From: Brucella oryzae
GTDB taxonomy: Bacteria > Pseudomonadota > Alphaproteobacteria > Rhizobiales > Rhizobiaceae
Assembly (NCBI GenBank): GCA_012103035.1
Contig: JAAVLL010000001.1
Location: 2,330,501-2,394,500 of the forward strand
DNA length: 64,000 nucleotides
Reading direction: 5' to 3'
Position numbers and translations under genes: made by a program. How positions within the stretch are numbered: the first letter of the stretch is position 1; every line of letters starts with the position of its first letter. This document shows positions 22,401 through 33,889 of this stretch, in pieces. The notes beneath the pieces were generated by a model. It saw nothing but the letters and a program-made list of their open reading frames with translations, was not told the DNA's origin and made no database searches.

Positions 22401-25400
22401 GTCGCCGGAAATCGACATCGGCCACAGGTCCGACTGCTTGCCGAGGCCGCTGGCGATGGTTTCCGGCGGCTGACGCAATGTCCGCTCCGGATAGAGCAGA
22501 TAGGCAGCCACCTTCTGATAATCGGCAGCCTCGGCAGGCTTGATGCCGATATGGTAGAGCTGTACCTGCGAACTGGTCCACGACAGGGAATATTCGCGGG
22601 CGAAGGTTTCCGGATGGCGATGCAGCGCCACGGCATGTTCCACCGCATCGCGGCTGCCGCCTGCGAAAGTCCAGAACACGAGGCTCACCTTCTTGTGCGC
22701 CGGTACGCGGACGCGTGTGCGCACCGAAGCAATCGGGTCGAGCACACAGCCCTGGCTGCCGGTGAACTTGGCACCCTGATCGAAGGCAGCCGCATCGCGC
22801 AAGCTGCGACCACGCCCGACAAAGGCACGGCGGTCGGTTTCGACTTCCGTTTCGCGGATCGAGCCGGAAAGATCGGTCACGAAATGCGCAACGTGGATAT
22901 CCGGATCGGACGGCGCCCGCTTGCGGCGCTTGGCATAGATGGTGGAACCGTTATCGGAGATTTCGGTTTCCACGAACATCTTGGCAAAGGCCGGATGGGC
23001 GGCATCGCTGTCGCTATCGTTCAACACCAGTTCCGCATAGGAGGTGACCTCGATCATACGATCGCGGGCAGACGTGTTGATGATGTCGAGCCTGCGGCCT
23101 TCGCCGTCCGATTCCGACGACACGATCACTTCCATGACGGTCTTGATGTCACCGGCGGTCTTGTAGAATTCCGCCTTGTCCTCGGTGAAGACCGTCTTGG
23201 TTTCCTCTTCCGGATTGCGGACCGGTTCGCCGGTCGCCGACCACCAATATCCGCTTTCCATGTCGCGCAGGAACAGGAACGTGCCCTGCAAATCTTCCGA
23301 CGCATCGGCGTGGAAGCGGGTAATGTCCCAATTGTGCCAACGGCTGTAGCCCGAACCGTTTGCCGTCACCATCAGCGCATATTGTCCGTTCGACATCATA
23401 TGCGTGGTACGCGGTGCCTTGAACGGCTTGTCGACAATCCGCATCGGCGCATCGTCGAAGCCGCCGGAATCCACGCGCATCGGATTTTCCGTCTTGGCGT
23501 AGATCATCGGGATTTCACGCGGTGCCTTTTCCTGCAGCAGCAGTTCGGCAGCCTCGATCACCGGATCGGAGTGGAAACGCTCGCGCATCCGGCCTTCAAA
23601 GATCACGTTGTTGACCGCGATGATCGCCATGCCGTGGTGGTGGGCGTAGTAGTTCTTCACCACAGCGCAAAGCTCGCCTTCGCGAACACGCGACGGCGTG
23701 AAGTCCACCGAATCGTGGAAGCCATAGCGTCCGAGCGCGCCAAGCTTGGCGAGGCGCTTCAGGTTTGCGACAGCGGCAGCAGGCTGATACTGCGCGGCAA
23801 GCAGGCTCGCATAGGGTGCAATAACCGCATTGCGCGACAGGCCGCGCTGGAGGCCCAGATTGGGCACACCGAAGTTGGAATACTGGTAGTTCATATGTGC
23901 GTCACGCGCATTGAACGCCGCTTCCGAAATACCCCATGGCAGGCCGCGCGAGGTCGCGTAGTCGATCTGGCGCTGCACCACGAGCTTGTTGGTCTGGTCG
24001 AGAAGCGAACCGAGCGGCTCAGACATGACCAGCGGCGGCATCAGATATTCGAACATCGAGCCGGACCAGGAGAGCAGAGCGCCCTTCCAGCCCACCGGCA
24101 CCAGAAGACGGCCAAGCTTGAACCAATGTTCGACCGGCACGTCGCCCTTGGCAATCGCAAACAGGCTCGCCAGACGCGCTTCGGACGCCAGAAGATCGTA
24201 GCAGCTTTCATCCAGTTCGTTTTCCTGCACGCGGAAACCGATGGAGAGAAGGCGGCGTTCTTTCCGTTCAAGGAAGCCGAACTGCATGTCGAATGCGAGC
24301 TGGCGCGAACGGGTCGCAAGGTCGCGCAAGCGCTCACGCAACGCGTCCGTATCGTGCTCGCCGATGGAATCATCGGTATGCGCCTTGCAGGTATCGACCA
24401 GAATGCGCGCCCATTCCACGGCTTCAGCGCTTGCCGGTGTTTCGATTTCGCCATCGAGTTCGTCCATCAGGCGAACGATGTCGGTTACGAACAGCGACAG
24501 GTTGATGGTGCGGAAGGATGCCGTTTCCGGCTCATCCTTGATAGACAGCACCGCCCGGCGGAAATTGGCAATCCGCTCTTCCAGACGGCGGCGCAGCGGA
24601 CGCAGAATCCGGCGATCATCCGGGATTCCGGCGATGGTTTCTTCAAGGATATCATTGACATCGAGAATGCCGTCAAGGTCGCCCTGCATATAGACAGACG
24701 GTGCTTCCGCCCATTCTTCCAATGCCGACGACAGTGTGACCAGATGACCGGCAAGATTGCCGCTATCCACTGCCGAGACATAAAGCGGGCGCATCGGCGT
24801 CAGCGTATTGGTCTCGTACCAGTTATAGAGATGGCCCTGATACTTCTCCATCTTCTCAAGCGTATCGACAGTGGCCTGAACGCGATCCAGCGTTTCACCG
24901 AAGCCGATCCAGCCGAAATCGCGCGCGGCGACGACGGACAGGAGATAGACACCGATATTGGTCGGCGACGTGCGCTGCGCGACAATCGGTGCCGGATCTT
25001 CCTGGAAGTTATCCGGCGGCAAATGATGATTTTCGTCATTTGCGAACTCGGCGAAGTAACGCCAGGTCCGGCGTGCATAGCGGCGCAGGTCCGACTTGTC
25101 GGAAGAAAGCACCTCCAGCGTGTCCTGCGGCTTCGCCGAGCGGCTGACCAGCCAAGCAATCAGCGGCGAGGCAAACCAGATGACGGCAAACGGCGCTGCG
25201 ATCATTGCCGCATGACTTTGGGCGGCAAGCGGGAAGAATATCGCCAGACCCGCAATCGCTATGGCGGGCCACATGAGCTGGAAATAGTAAAGCAGCGTAT
25301 CGGGCGAGGTTCTCGCCTGCGCTGCCGTGCGCCATTCCAGAAGATTGCGATGCGAAACGAACAGGCGATAGACGGTGCGCGCAATGGCATCCGCCATCAG

Positions 25401-28154
25401 GAACGCCGAATGCGCGATGAAGGTGGTGCGCAGCGCCACATCAGCCGTGCCGAGCGCGATGTCGGTCAGCACCGACTGCGCATGGCCTTTCAGCGAATAG
25501 TCCATGTTTGATGGAATAAGATTGGTGACAATGCCGAATGTCGGCGCGACGAACATGGAGAGAATGAGGAAGCCCTGCCAGACGGCAGCAGGCCCGATTG
25601 GCAGCACGCTCCAGCCGACGACGGCTGCGATCAGCCACAGGATCGGATTGAGCGAGCGGCGCAGATTATCGACCATCTTCCAGCGCGTGATGTGGCTGAC
25701 GCCACGGCTCGTCGAAAACAGCCAGGGCAGCAGCTGCCAGTCGCCACGCGCCCAGCGATGGTGACGCGATACATCGACATTGTAGCCGGTCGGATAATCC
25801 TCGACCACTTCGACGTCGCTGACCAGAGCCGCGCGGGCATAGCCGCCTTCGAGAAGATCGTGGCTGAGCAGCGTGTTTTCCGGCACGCGGCCTTTCAGCG
25901 CCGCCTCGAAAGCATCGATGTCGTAAAGCCCCTTGCCGGTGAACGTGCCTTCGCCAAGCAGGTCCTGATAGGTGTCGGAGACGGCGAAGACATAAGGGTC
26001 GATACCGCGATTGACCGAGAAGACACGCTGCAGGAACGATGCTTCGTCGCCGGTGGTGAGCGATGGCGTGACGCGCGGCTGAAGAATGCCATAGCCACGG
26101 ATGACCTTGCCGGTCTTTTCGTCGATGACGGGACGGTTCAGCGGATGGCTGAGCTTGCCGGCCAGATGCGTGACGGATTCCGGTGTCAGACGCGTGTCGG
26201 CGTCCAGCGTCATGACATATTTGATTGCCTTCGGCAGACGTTCGTCGGCGGGAAGAAGCTTGTATCCTGATCACCGCGTAAGAGCAGGTTCAGCTCATGC
26301 AGCTTGCCGCGCTTGCGCTCCCAGCCCATCCAGCAATTCTGCTTCTCGTTGAACAGGCGGCGGCGATGCAGAAGGAAGAAACGCGGCTGGTCGTCGCCGG
26401 TATAGTGCTCGTTGAGCTTGGCGATTTCCTCACGCGCATATTCGTAGATTTCCATATCCGCAGGCGTGATCTCGTGCTTCGCATCGGTCCAGTCGCTGAC
26501 CAGAGCGAAGTAGATTTCGCCACGCGGATTGGTGAGATAATGCACTTCGAGATTGCGAATCTGCTCGTCGATGGAATCACGCGAGGTGATGAAGGTCGGC
26601 ACCGCGACCAGCGTGCGCGCCTCCTCCGGCAAGCCTTCCTTATATTCGAAACCGATGAGCCGTGTCGGCTGGACGAACCATGGCACCAGCGCATTGAACA
26701 GCGAATAGGACGCATCCATTGCCGGGAAGATTGCCAGAAGCGTGAACAGCGTGCGCAGATCGGTCGAAAGACCGGCACGGATCATGCAGTAATTGACGAG
26801 CAACAGAATGAGGATCGTGAAGATCGCCGTGGGCACGAACAGGCCCCAGAGACCAAGACCGCGATAGAAACGCAGCGCCTTGACACCAAACGGCGCTTTG
26901 TAACCGCAGACTTTTCCAATTCCTTGCGGCCTTCGCCCGAAAGATAATAGGCGATTGCGCCCTTACCTTCCGCTTCCGGATGACCGGCCTTTTCCGCACG
27001 GTGCCCATCCTCGGCCAGCTTGAGCGCTGCCCATGTGATATCGATTTCGCTCATGTCCGAATAGCGGGCGAGCTTTTCGATGGTCACGCGATAGGCATTG
27101 CGGGAGCGGAAATCCAGAAGTTCGAAATCGCTGTGGTCGCGCAGGATCGCATCAACCTCGTTGACGGTTTCAAACCAGGTTTCCCAGTCCACATCATCAA
27201 TGGATTTGAGCGAGCGGATGACGTTGCCCATCGTGACGCCGCCAGTGGACTGGCGGGCATGTTCCTCGACGATGGCGTCTTCGGGATTGCTGCCCTCCTG
27301 CTCCAGAATCCGTTCCAGCCAGCCGGCAGCAGCCGTGGTGTCGGTCGAAGAGGAGCGCAGGCGATAAAGAAGATGGGTCGCGAAAGTGCTGTCGCGGGCG
27401 GCATCGGCATACTGCGCCAGAACCGAATCCAGTTCGGCCCGTCGGCAGCGACCACGATGCGGTCGGCAGCCGTATTGGCCAGATTGCGCATGATGCGCGC
27501 GCGATCGACCCGCAGCGCCAGACGGCGCGCATTTTCGATCAGGAAATAGCGCACCGCAGACGGCAGCGCCCACAATTCACCGATCTTCAGCGGTTCGACG
27601 GTCTGGAAACCCTTGACGATAGCCGTCAACGTCTTCAGCGAGAAATTGCTGTCCGTATGGGCGACATAGAGCCAGGCCAGCGCGAAAATGCGCGGCATGC
27701 CCTCGTAATTTTCAGCCGGGGCCTTGTAGAGCGGCAGCTGGCGAATGAAGCGGCGCGGCAGGTCGCGACGGGCCTGCTGCACGTTCTTGTCGATCTGGTA
27801 GTGATTGTCGAGCAGCCATTGTGCAGCTGGCGTGATGGTTTCACCCGCCCGCGATGCGGCGTCGGAAGCGCGATAGGCATGCAGGATCAGCTTGCCGTTT
27901 TCAGAAAGACGCTGATCGAACGGGAAGGCGATATAGCCCGGCAGCGGAATGTCTTCGCCGCGCGCCACGGCAGCGGCAAGCGCGCCAAGCTCTTCCTCGG
28001 TTTTGTACAAGGCCCGGATGGGAGATGGCTGTTCAGGCGGAATCCGGCCCGATGCATCGGGCTCGCTGGATTTGGGCTCCATCGAAGGTTTCTGCATCGG
28101 CGATTTATTCTCGGTAGAGGTTGAATTGGAGAGCGAAGAAGACAATTCCGGCAT
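19495..28154 (-). CDS. cgs: Cyclic beta-1,2-glucan synthetase (frame interrupted)
   Basis: This giant inner-membrane enzyme (about 2888 residues restored; Brucella Cgs and rhizobial NdvB/ChvB are of similar size) initiates, elongates and cyclises periplasmic beta-1,2-glucan. A cytoplasmic N-terminal region precedes hydrophobic segments such as GLFVPTAIFTILILLLVNYC. The GT84 domain has the DxD-type DADTRL near residue 650 and RHHRWARGDWQ near 800. More membrane helices follow (for example PAIAIAGLAIFFPLAAQ). The C-terminal half is the GH94-like phosphorylase that sets ring size, with NGYGGFAEDGSYVVRI and GGDWNDGMN. Seven single-base losses lie near 27437, 26911, 26258, 22078, 21884, 20056 and 19650. 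Confidence 0.95.
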
Positions 28155-28477
28155 CTGCCTTAACAGCCTTTCCGAAGGAAATGAGTTATCTGCGGCGGGT
28201 GGATACTGACATTATTCTGAATTTTCATTTCAAGGAAACGGCAGTATCCGTGTTCGGTTCCCTGAATGTCGACCGCATTTGGCCAAAATGCGACGGCGCA
28301 ATGTGCTGATATTCAAACCGTTTGAATCGCAACGCACAATTCTTTCCGCCCATTAATGTTGCGTTATGGAACACCCCGTTTCCTGCAACCCTAACATATT
28401 GAAAATAAAAATAATACTACCGCAGGTAACGTGCTGGAAAATTTCAGCGCGGCAAGGCTGCGACCCTCAATAGAAAA
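28155..28477. promoter_or_regulatory. cgs upstream region with operator-like palindromes
   Basis: This non-coding gap of about 320 bp holds two palindromes within 55 bp: GCATTTGGCCAAAATGC (28274-28290) and ATTCAAAC-C-GTTTGAAT (28311-28327, perfect arms of 8 bp). Either could be a repressor site for cgs; no regulator can be named. No open frame is convincing. Confidence 0.45.
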
Positions 28478-28517
28478 GCCCGGCAGACATTCGGGAATCA
28501 CCGCATGTCTGCCGGGC
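28478..28517 (-). terminator. Intrinsic terminator of the sulfate transport operon
   Basis: A perfect 13-bp stem GCCCGGCAGACAT/ATGTCTGCCGGGC is followed on the minus strand by CTTTTC. It lies 9 bp after the cysA stop. Confidence 0.85.
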
Positions 28518-28525
28518 CTTGCGTT

Positions 28526-29598
28526 TCAGTTCACCAGAAAGTGACGATCATGAACCGGTTTCATTGGCCGGAAAAGCTTCCAGTAACGCGGTCGGAAAGC
28601 GATGCGGCTCTTTTCTGCGGCTGGATGTTCCGCAGGAATTTCGATCTCGACCCGCTCGCGCGCGCCACCCACTTCCAGTTCGACACGCCGCTTGCCGCCC
28701 GAACGGCGGCTGGCAACCACCGTGCCTGCGATGCAGCCGCCGCAGCCATCCAGCAATTCGACATCATGCGGACGGAAGAAAAGCTGCGCATCACCATCCG
28801 CCACATCTTGCGCCGTCAGGCCGATATTGCGATCCACCAACCAGATTTCGCCCTTTTCAACCCGCACCGGAAGCGTGCTGGACTCGCCGATGAAGCCATA
28901 GACGCCGGGGAATTCGGATTGTCATAGACCTCGTCCGGCGTGCCGATCTGCTCGATACGGCCCTGGCTCATCACCACCACGCGGTCGGCCAGTTCCAGCG
29001 CCTCATCCTGATCATGCGTCACGAAAACGGTGGTATGGCCGGTCTTGTCGTGGATTTCGCGCAGCCAGCGGCGCAATTCCTTGCGCACCAGCGCATCGAG
29101 CGCGCCGAAAGGTTCGTCGAGAAGCAGGACTTTTGGTTCGATCGCCATGGCGCGGGCAAGCGCCACGCGCTGGCGCTGGCCGCCGGAAAGCTGCGCCGGA
29201 TAGCGCTTCTCCAGTCCCTGCAGCTGAACGAGATCGAGCAACTCCAGCGCGCGATTGCGAATGGCTTCGCTCGACGGGCGCGTCGCGCTCGGGCGCACCT
29301 TGAGGCCGAAGCCGATATTGTCGGCCACCGTCATATGACGGAACAGCGCATAATGCTGGAAGACGAAGCCGACATTGCGCTCCTGAACGCTCTTCTGCGA
29401 CGCATCCTCTTCACCGAAGAAGATCGTGCCTTCGGTCGGTGTTTCCAGCCCGGCAATCAGACGCAAAAGCGTGGTCTTGCCCGAACCGGAAGGTCCAAGC
29501 AGGGCGATCAGCTCGCCGGAACGAATATCCAGCGAGACATTATGCAACGCCGGGAAGCGAGCGAACTCCTTACGCACACCGGCAACACGAACTTCCAT
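28526..29598 (-). CDS. cysA: Sulfate/thiosulfate ABC transporter ATPase (one frame break)
   Basis: This ATPase of the CysTWA importer is about 357 residues. It has Walker A GPSGSGKT, the Q-loop FVFQHYALF, signature [14 protein letters not shown], Walker [21 protein letters not shown] and the H-loop [10 protein letters not shown]-terminal TOBE-like domain contains [10 protein letters not shown]. The ATG at 29598 ([12 protein letters not shown]) is chosen for the AAAGGA upstream and family alignment, although the frame is open further. One base is lost near 28905. Last gene of the operon. Confidence 0.92.
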
Positions 29599-29665
29599 TC
29601 CCAATCCTTTCCCCTGCGCGGCCATGTTCATTTCTACCGCCTTGCGGACGGCTATCGGTTTAATT

Positions 29666-30542
29666 TTAATGTCCGTTTCCGCTGCCGGCCAGTTCATCGC
29701 CATAGCGCAGTTCCAGCGCTGTCTTGATGGCAAGCGTCAACAAGGCCAGAAAAGCCAGGAGCGACGCCACCGCGAATGCACCGACGAAGTTATATTCGTT
29801 GTAGAGAATTTCCACATGCAGCGGCATCGTATTGGTGAGACCGCGAATATGTCCGGACACAACGGAAACAGCGCCGAACTCGCCCATTGCACGCGCATTG
29901 CAGAGCAGCACACCGTAAAGCAGCCCCCATTTGATATTGGGCAGCGTCACGTAACGGAAAGTCTGCCAGCCATTGGCGCCCAGCGAAATGGCTGCCTCCT
30001 CGTCGCCGGTTCCTTGTTCCTGCATCAGCGGGATCAGTTCGCGCGCAACGAAGGGAAACGTCACGAATACCGTTGCCAGCACGATGCCGGGGACTGCGAA
30101 CAATATCTCGATCCCATGCCGCGACAGCCACGGGCCAAGCAGGCTGTGACTGGAAAAAGCAGCACGAAAACAAGGCCTGAAATGACCGGCGACACGGAAA
30201 AGGCAGATCGATCAGCGTCGTCAGCAGCGCCTTGCCCTTGAACTCGAACTTGGCGATGGCCCAAGCAGCTGCAATGCCGAAGGCCAGATTGAGCGGCACG
30301 GCGATGGCAGCGACCATGAGCGTTAGCTTTATCGCGGCCCAGGCATCCGGCTCGACCAGTGCTGCCAGATATTCACCTGCTCCCTTGCGGAAGGCTTCAA
30401 CGAAGACCGCAATGACCGGCAGGATGAGGAAGAGAGCCAGAAAAGCCAGCGCCAGAGCGATCAACGTGATGCGCGTCGGCAGACTTTCGGTGACAGCGCT
30501 TCGGCTTTTGCGGGCAGCGGAAGAGACAGGTTCATTCGCCAT
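29666..30542 (-). CDS. cysW: Sulfate ABC transporter permease CysW (frame interrupted)
   Basis: This inner-membrane permease is about 292 residues, with six hydrophobic segments. The cytoplasmic EAA-type loop lies at [21 protein letters not shown], which couples to the ATPase. Two single-base losses (near 30195 and 30150) break the region [18 protein letters not shown]. It overlaps the end of cysT by 11 bp, indicating translational coupling. Confidence 0.9.
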
Positions 30543-31398
30543 GACCGTATTTCCTCCGTGTCCACGACTGGATGAGATTGATGAAAAGCAGCATCGCGAA
30601 GGAAAGCGCCAGCATCACCGTGGCAAGCGCGGTCGCCCCGGCATAATCATATTCCTCCAGCTTGATGACGATCAGAAGCGGCGCGATTTCCGAGACATAG
30701 GGCGTGTTGCCCGCGATGAAGATGACCGAGCCATATTCGCCGACGCCGCGCGCGAAGGCGAGCGCGAAGCCAGTCAGGATGGCAGGTTGCAGGCTCGGCA
30801 ACAACACCCGCCAGATGGTCTGGAACCGGGATGCGCCAAGGGTTGCCGCAGCCTCTTCGACCTCACGGCTGATTTCCTCCATGATCGGCTGGACCGTGCG
30901 CACCACAAAGGGCAGGCCGATGAAGATCAGCGCGATGACGATGCCCGCCCGCGAAAAGGCGATGCGAATGCCGAGCGGGGTCAGCAGGCTGCCGATCCAG
31001 CCATTCGGCGCATAGATCGCGGCAAGTGCAATACCCGCCACTGCCGTCGGCAAAGCAAACGGAATATCGACGATGGCATCGACAAATCGGCGCCCTGGAA
31101 ACCGATAACGCACGAGCACCCAGGCGAGGATGACGCCAAAGACCACATTGACCAGCGCCGCGATGAAGGCGGTGCCGAAGCTCGTTTCAAGCGCCTTCAA
31201 GGTGCGCTCATCAGTAATGAGTCGCCAGAAGCCGGAAATCCCGACTTCGCTGGAACGCAGCACCAATGCCGCAAGCGGAATGAGAATGAGAAGGGTCAGA
31301 TAGGCAACACTGAAGCCGAACGTCAGCCCGAAACCGGGAATGACGCTCGGCTTTCGAAAGTGCGACCCCGCCCTGGCCCGTGCAGGGAGCGAAGACAT
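30532..31398 (-). CDS. cysT: Sulfate ABC transporter permease CysT
   Basis: This intact 288-residue partner of CysW has six hydrophobic helices and the EAA loop at EEAAATLGASRFQTIWRVLLP. The conserved DIPFALPTAVAGIALA and GEYGSVIFIAGN segments are typical of CysT/CysU. The ATG at 31398 (MSSLPARARAGSHF) is preferred over longer in-frame starts because the upstream extension runs into the 3' end of sbp. Confidence 0.93.
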   Translation of the reverse strand: MSSLPARARAGSHFRKPSVIPGFGLTFGFSVAYLTLLILIPLAALVLRSSEVGISGFWRLITDERTLKALETSFGTAFIAALVNVVFGVILAWVLVRYRFPGRRFVDAIVDIPFALPTAVAGIALAAIYAPNGWIGSLLTPLGIRIAFSRAGIVIALIFIGLPFVVRTVQPIMEEISREVEEAAATLGASRFQTIWRVLLPSLQPAILTGFALAFARGVGEYGSVIFIAGNTPYVSEIAPLLIVIKLEEYDYAGATALATVMLALSFAMLLFINLIQSWTRRKYGHGE

Positions 31399-31456
31399 GC
31401 GTTGGTTTGTTCCCTCTTCAGTACTTACTGTTTGCTGCTTGTCCTCGATTTCCGGA

Positions 31457-32483
31457 CTATTTTCCCGGCTTGTAGATCTGGTCGAAGGTTCCTCCGTCGC
31501 CGAAATGATAGGGCTGAGCCTTGGCCCATCCGCCGAAAATCGGATCATCGATCGTCACCAGCGTCAAGTCAGGAACTTGCGCTGCTTGTCGGCTGGAATG
31601 ACGTCAGGCTTCGACGGACGGTAGAAATGCTTGGCGGCAAGCGCTTGCCCTTCCGGCGAATACAGATATTCGAGATAGGCAGTTGCCAGTTTGGTGGTGC
31701 CGTTTTCCTCAGCGTTCTTGTCCACCACCGCGACCGGCGGTTCGGCCAGAATGGACTGCGGCGGAACGACGATGTCGAATGCATCCTCGCCAAATTCCGC
31801 GACCGAGAGATAGGCTTCGTTCTCCCAGGCCAACAGCACATCGCCGAGCTGGCGCTGCACGAAAGTGGTCGTCGCGCCACGCGCGCCGGTGTCGAGCACA
31901 GGCACATGGCGGAACAGTTCGCCGATGTAATCCTTGATCTTCTGCTCGTCGCCACCGTATTGCTTGTAGGCCCAAGCCCAAGCGGCGAGATAGTTCCAGC
32001 GTGCGCCGCCGGAAGTCTTCGGGTTCGGCGTGATGACCTCGACGCCGTCCTTCACCAGATCGCCCCAATCCTTGATGCCCTTTGGGTTACCCTTGCGCAC
32101 GAGAAAGACGATGGTTGACGTATAGGGCGCCGAATTGTTGGGCAAGCGCTTGCGCCAGTCCTTGTCGATCTTGCCTGAAAGCTCAGCGATAGCATCGATA
32201 TCGCTTTCCAGCGCAAGCGTGACCACGTCGGCCTTGATTCCGTCGATCACCGACCGCGCCTGCTTGCCCGACCCGCCATGGGATGCGCGAATGGTGACAG
32301 TTTCGCCGGTTTCCGCCTTCCAGTGGGCGGCAAAAGCGGCGTTGTAATCCTGTAGAGTTCACGCGTCGGATCGTAGGATACGTTCAGAAGCGTCTGATCT
32401 GCAAAGCCTGGCCGAACTGTCCCGGCCAGCGAAGCCGCAGCGACCAATGCCGCCAATGTGAGCGAAAATCTCGATATCTTCAT
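31457..32483 (-). CDS. sbp: Periplasmic sulfate-binding protein (frame interrupted)
   Basis: This solute-binding protein is about 342 residues when restored, with a signal peptide ending near [19 protein letters not shown]. It has the sulfate-binding [15 protein letters not shown] loop, the [16 protein letters not shown] segment and a C-terminal [11 protein letters not shown]. The ATG at 32483 has GGAGG just upstream. One base is missing near 32345 and one near 31570. First gene of sbp-cysT-cysW-cysA, which supplies sulfur for cysteine synthesis. Confidence 0.93.
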
Positions 32484-32932
32484 GACCGCCTCCATGGTTC
32501 ATTGGTCAAGACAGTATCAGAGCTCTTTGAAGACAGGATGCCACAAGCCGGTCGTTATTTGAAACGACTTCGAAAAATCTGCTCTTTTCCTACGCGGCAT
32601 CGGGAAATATTTTTCCATTCGACCTGCAAAACTGCCTTCGGACGCAAAGTTCAAAGCGTTTCCCATTGAAGCCGTAAAGGAACCGGCAGCCCATGCAGGC
32701 GAGGCCCGGACTGGGGTTGCGGGGGCAAGTATTCATCCGGGCCTCGGCCAGTCTCGCGACCGGCAGACTAACAACGGGCGAAACCTGTTTCGGTTGCAGG
32801 AAATCAGTTACGGTCGATTATTTTTTGCAGTCGAGTTGCAGCCATATCGAGCGCACCAAGCGCTCTCTTGAACTATGCCGCCGAAGAGTTACTTTCCCTG
32901 TATCGATTGACTGACCAGAGGATTTTCCGACC
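32484..32932. other. 449-bp divergent intergenic region
   Basis: This region lies between sbp and the MliC-like gene. It contains a perfect inverted repeat GAGGCCCGGA/TCCGGGCCTC (32701-32710 and 32736-32745) with a 25-nt loop. No open frame or known riboswitch core is recognisable. It should hold the promoters of both flanking genes. Confidence 0.5.
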
Positions 32933-33318
32933 ATGGCATATTGCAGGCGCTATATCGGCGCTCTTTTCGTGATTGCGACAGGCCCGGCAATGCTGTTCGC
33001 ACCTTCTGCATCAGCGCAAGCCCAGAATCTGAACCCCATTGAGCGGGTCGATTACATATGCGAGCGCGGGGTCGTCGTGCCTGTCACCTATATCCGCAAC
33101 GGCAGCGCTCCCGAATTTGCCGTGCTCGATGCCGAGGGCAAGATGATTGCGCTGCAATGGCACGACAATCTCAAAAGTATGTCGCCATTGATGAGCAGGA
33201 CAGCTACCGCTGGAGCGATAAGGACGGACAGGCCGTGCTGAGCCATCTCGAAGCCGATCACACGGCCAAGGAAGTGACGCTGCTGTCGGCGTGCCGTTCG
33301 GACGATCCGGAAGAATAG
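32933..33318 (+). CDS. MliC-like lysozyme-inhibitor domain protein (one frame break)
   Basis: This secreted envelope protein is about 128 residues when restored. The signal peptide ends near ASAQA. The mature part has the MliC pattern: YICERGVVVPVTYI, a hydrophobic strand PEFAVLDAEGKMIAL, then the Y-aromatic block and a late Cys (LLSACRS) able to pair with the first. MliC/PliC proteins inhibit c-type lysozyme. One A is missing near 33172. RBS AGAGGA is at 32917. The family match is from pattern memory. Confidence 0.7.
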
Positions 33319-33328
33319 GAGATCCCCG

Positions 33329-33739
33329 TTACGGGACGAGGTAATGCTTGTCCCATTGGTTGTGGGGCACTTCGTCACCGATATCGTAGCGGAACGAAAC
33401 GATATTAATATGGTCTTCGTCCGTCTTGCAGACGAAGGACAGCTTGTACCAATGCTCGCGACTGCGGAAGGCCGCACCATCGGCCCTGATGGAATTCTTC
33501 CTGGTTACCGGGTCAGAAAAGGCATAGGCCAGAACCTTGTCGACCGAAAACTTCTGTTCCCGCGTGATGCGCTCCATGGCTTCCACATCGCAACGCTGCT
33601 CAAGGCGGGTTGCCGGATCGAGCTTCTCAAGCTGGGCCTTTTCAGAGGCGTTCATCGCAAAAGACGGGGAAAACGCCGCATCGAAAAGGAATAGACTGGC
33701 AACAGCGGATGCGGACAACAGAACGGGCATGAATTTCAT
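33329..33739 (-). CDS. DUF930 domain secreted protein
   Basis: This intact 136-residue protein has a signal peptide (cleavage near FAMNA). The core LEKLDPATRLEQRCDVEAMERI is the signature of DUF930, a rhizobial/Brucella family of unknown function. It continues with an aromatic beta-rich segment including HWYKLSFVCKT. Two Cys may form a disulfide. It converges on the MliC-like gene with only 10 bp between stops. Confidence 0.8.
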   Translation of the reverse strand: MKFMPVLLSASAVASLFLFDAAFSPSFAMNASEKAQLEKLDPATRLEQRCDVEAMERITREQKFSVDKVLAYAFSDPVTRKNSIRADGAAFRSREHWYKLSFVCKTDEDHINIVSFRYDIGDEVPHNQWDKHYLVP

Positions 33740-33889
33740 CGGACTTTCGGGAACTCCTCGGCACTCACATTATCGGTGGTGATAGTAGCCATGATTTGCG
33801 GCAATGTACGGATCATCACCGGAAACTTATCGAAGGCCAACCGTAAAACCGCCATCCCCAAATTTATCTTCGCATACGGCTATTTGGGC

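Noticed and set aside
22113..25511. A 3.4-kb open frame on the plus strand opposite cgs
   Set aside because: It mirrors the codon structure of the conserved synthetase on the minus strand and encodes Arg/His-rich sequence without recognisable domains. Long antisense frames are expected in GC-rich genes.
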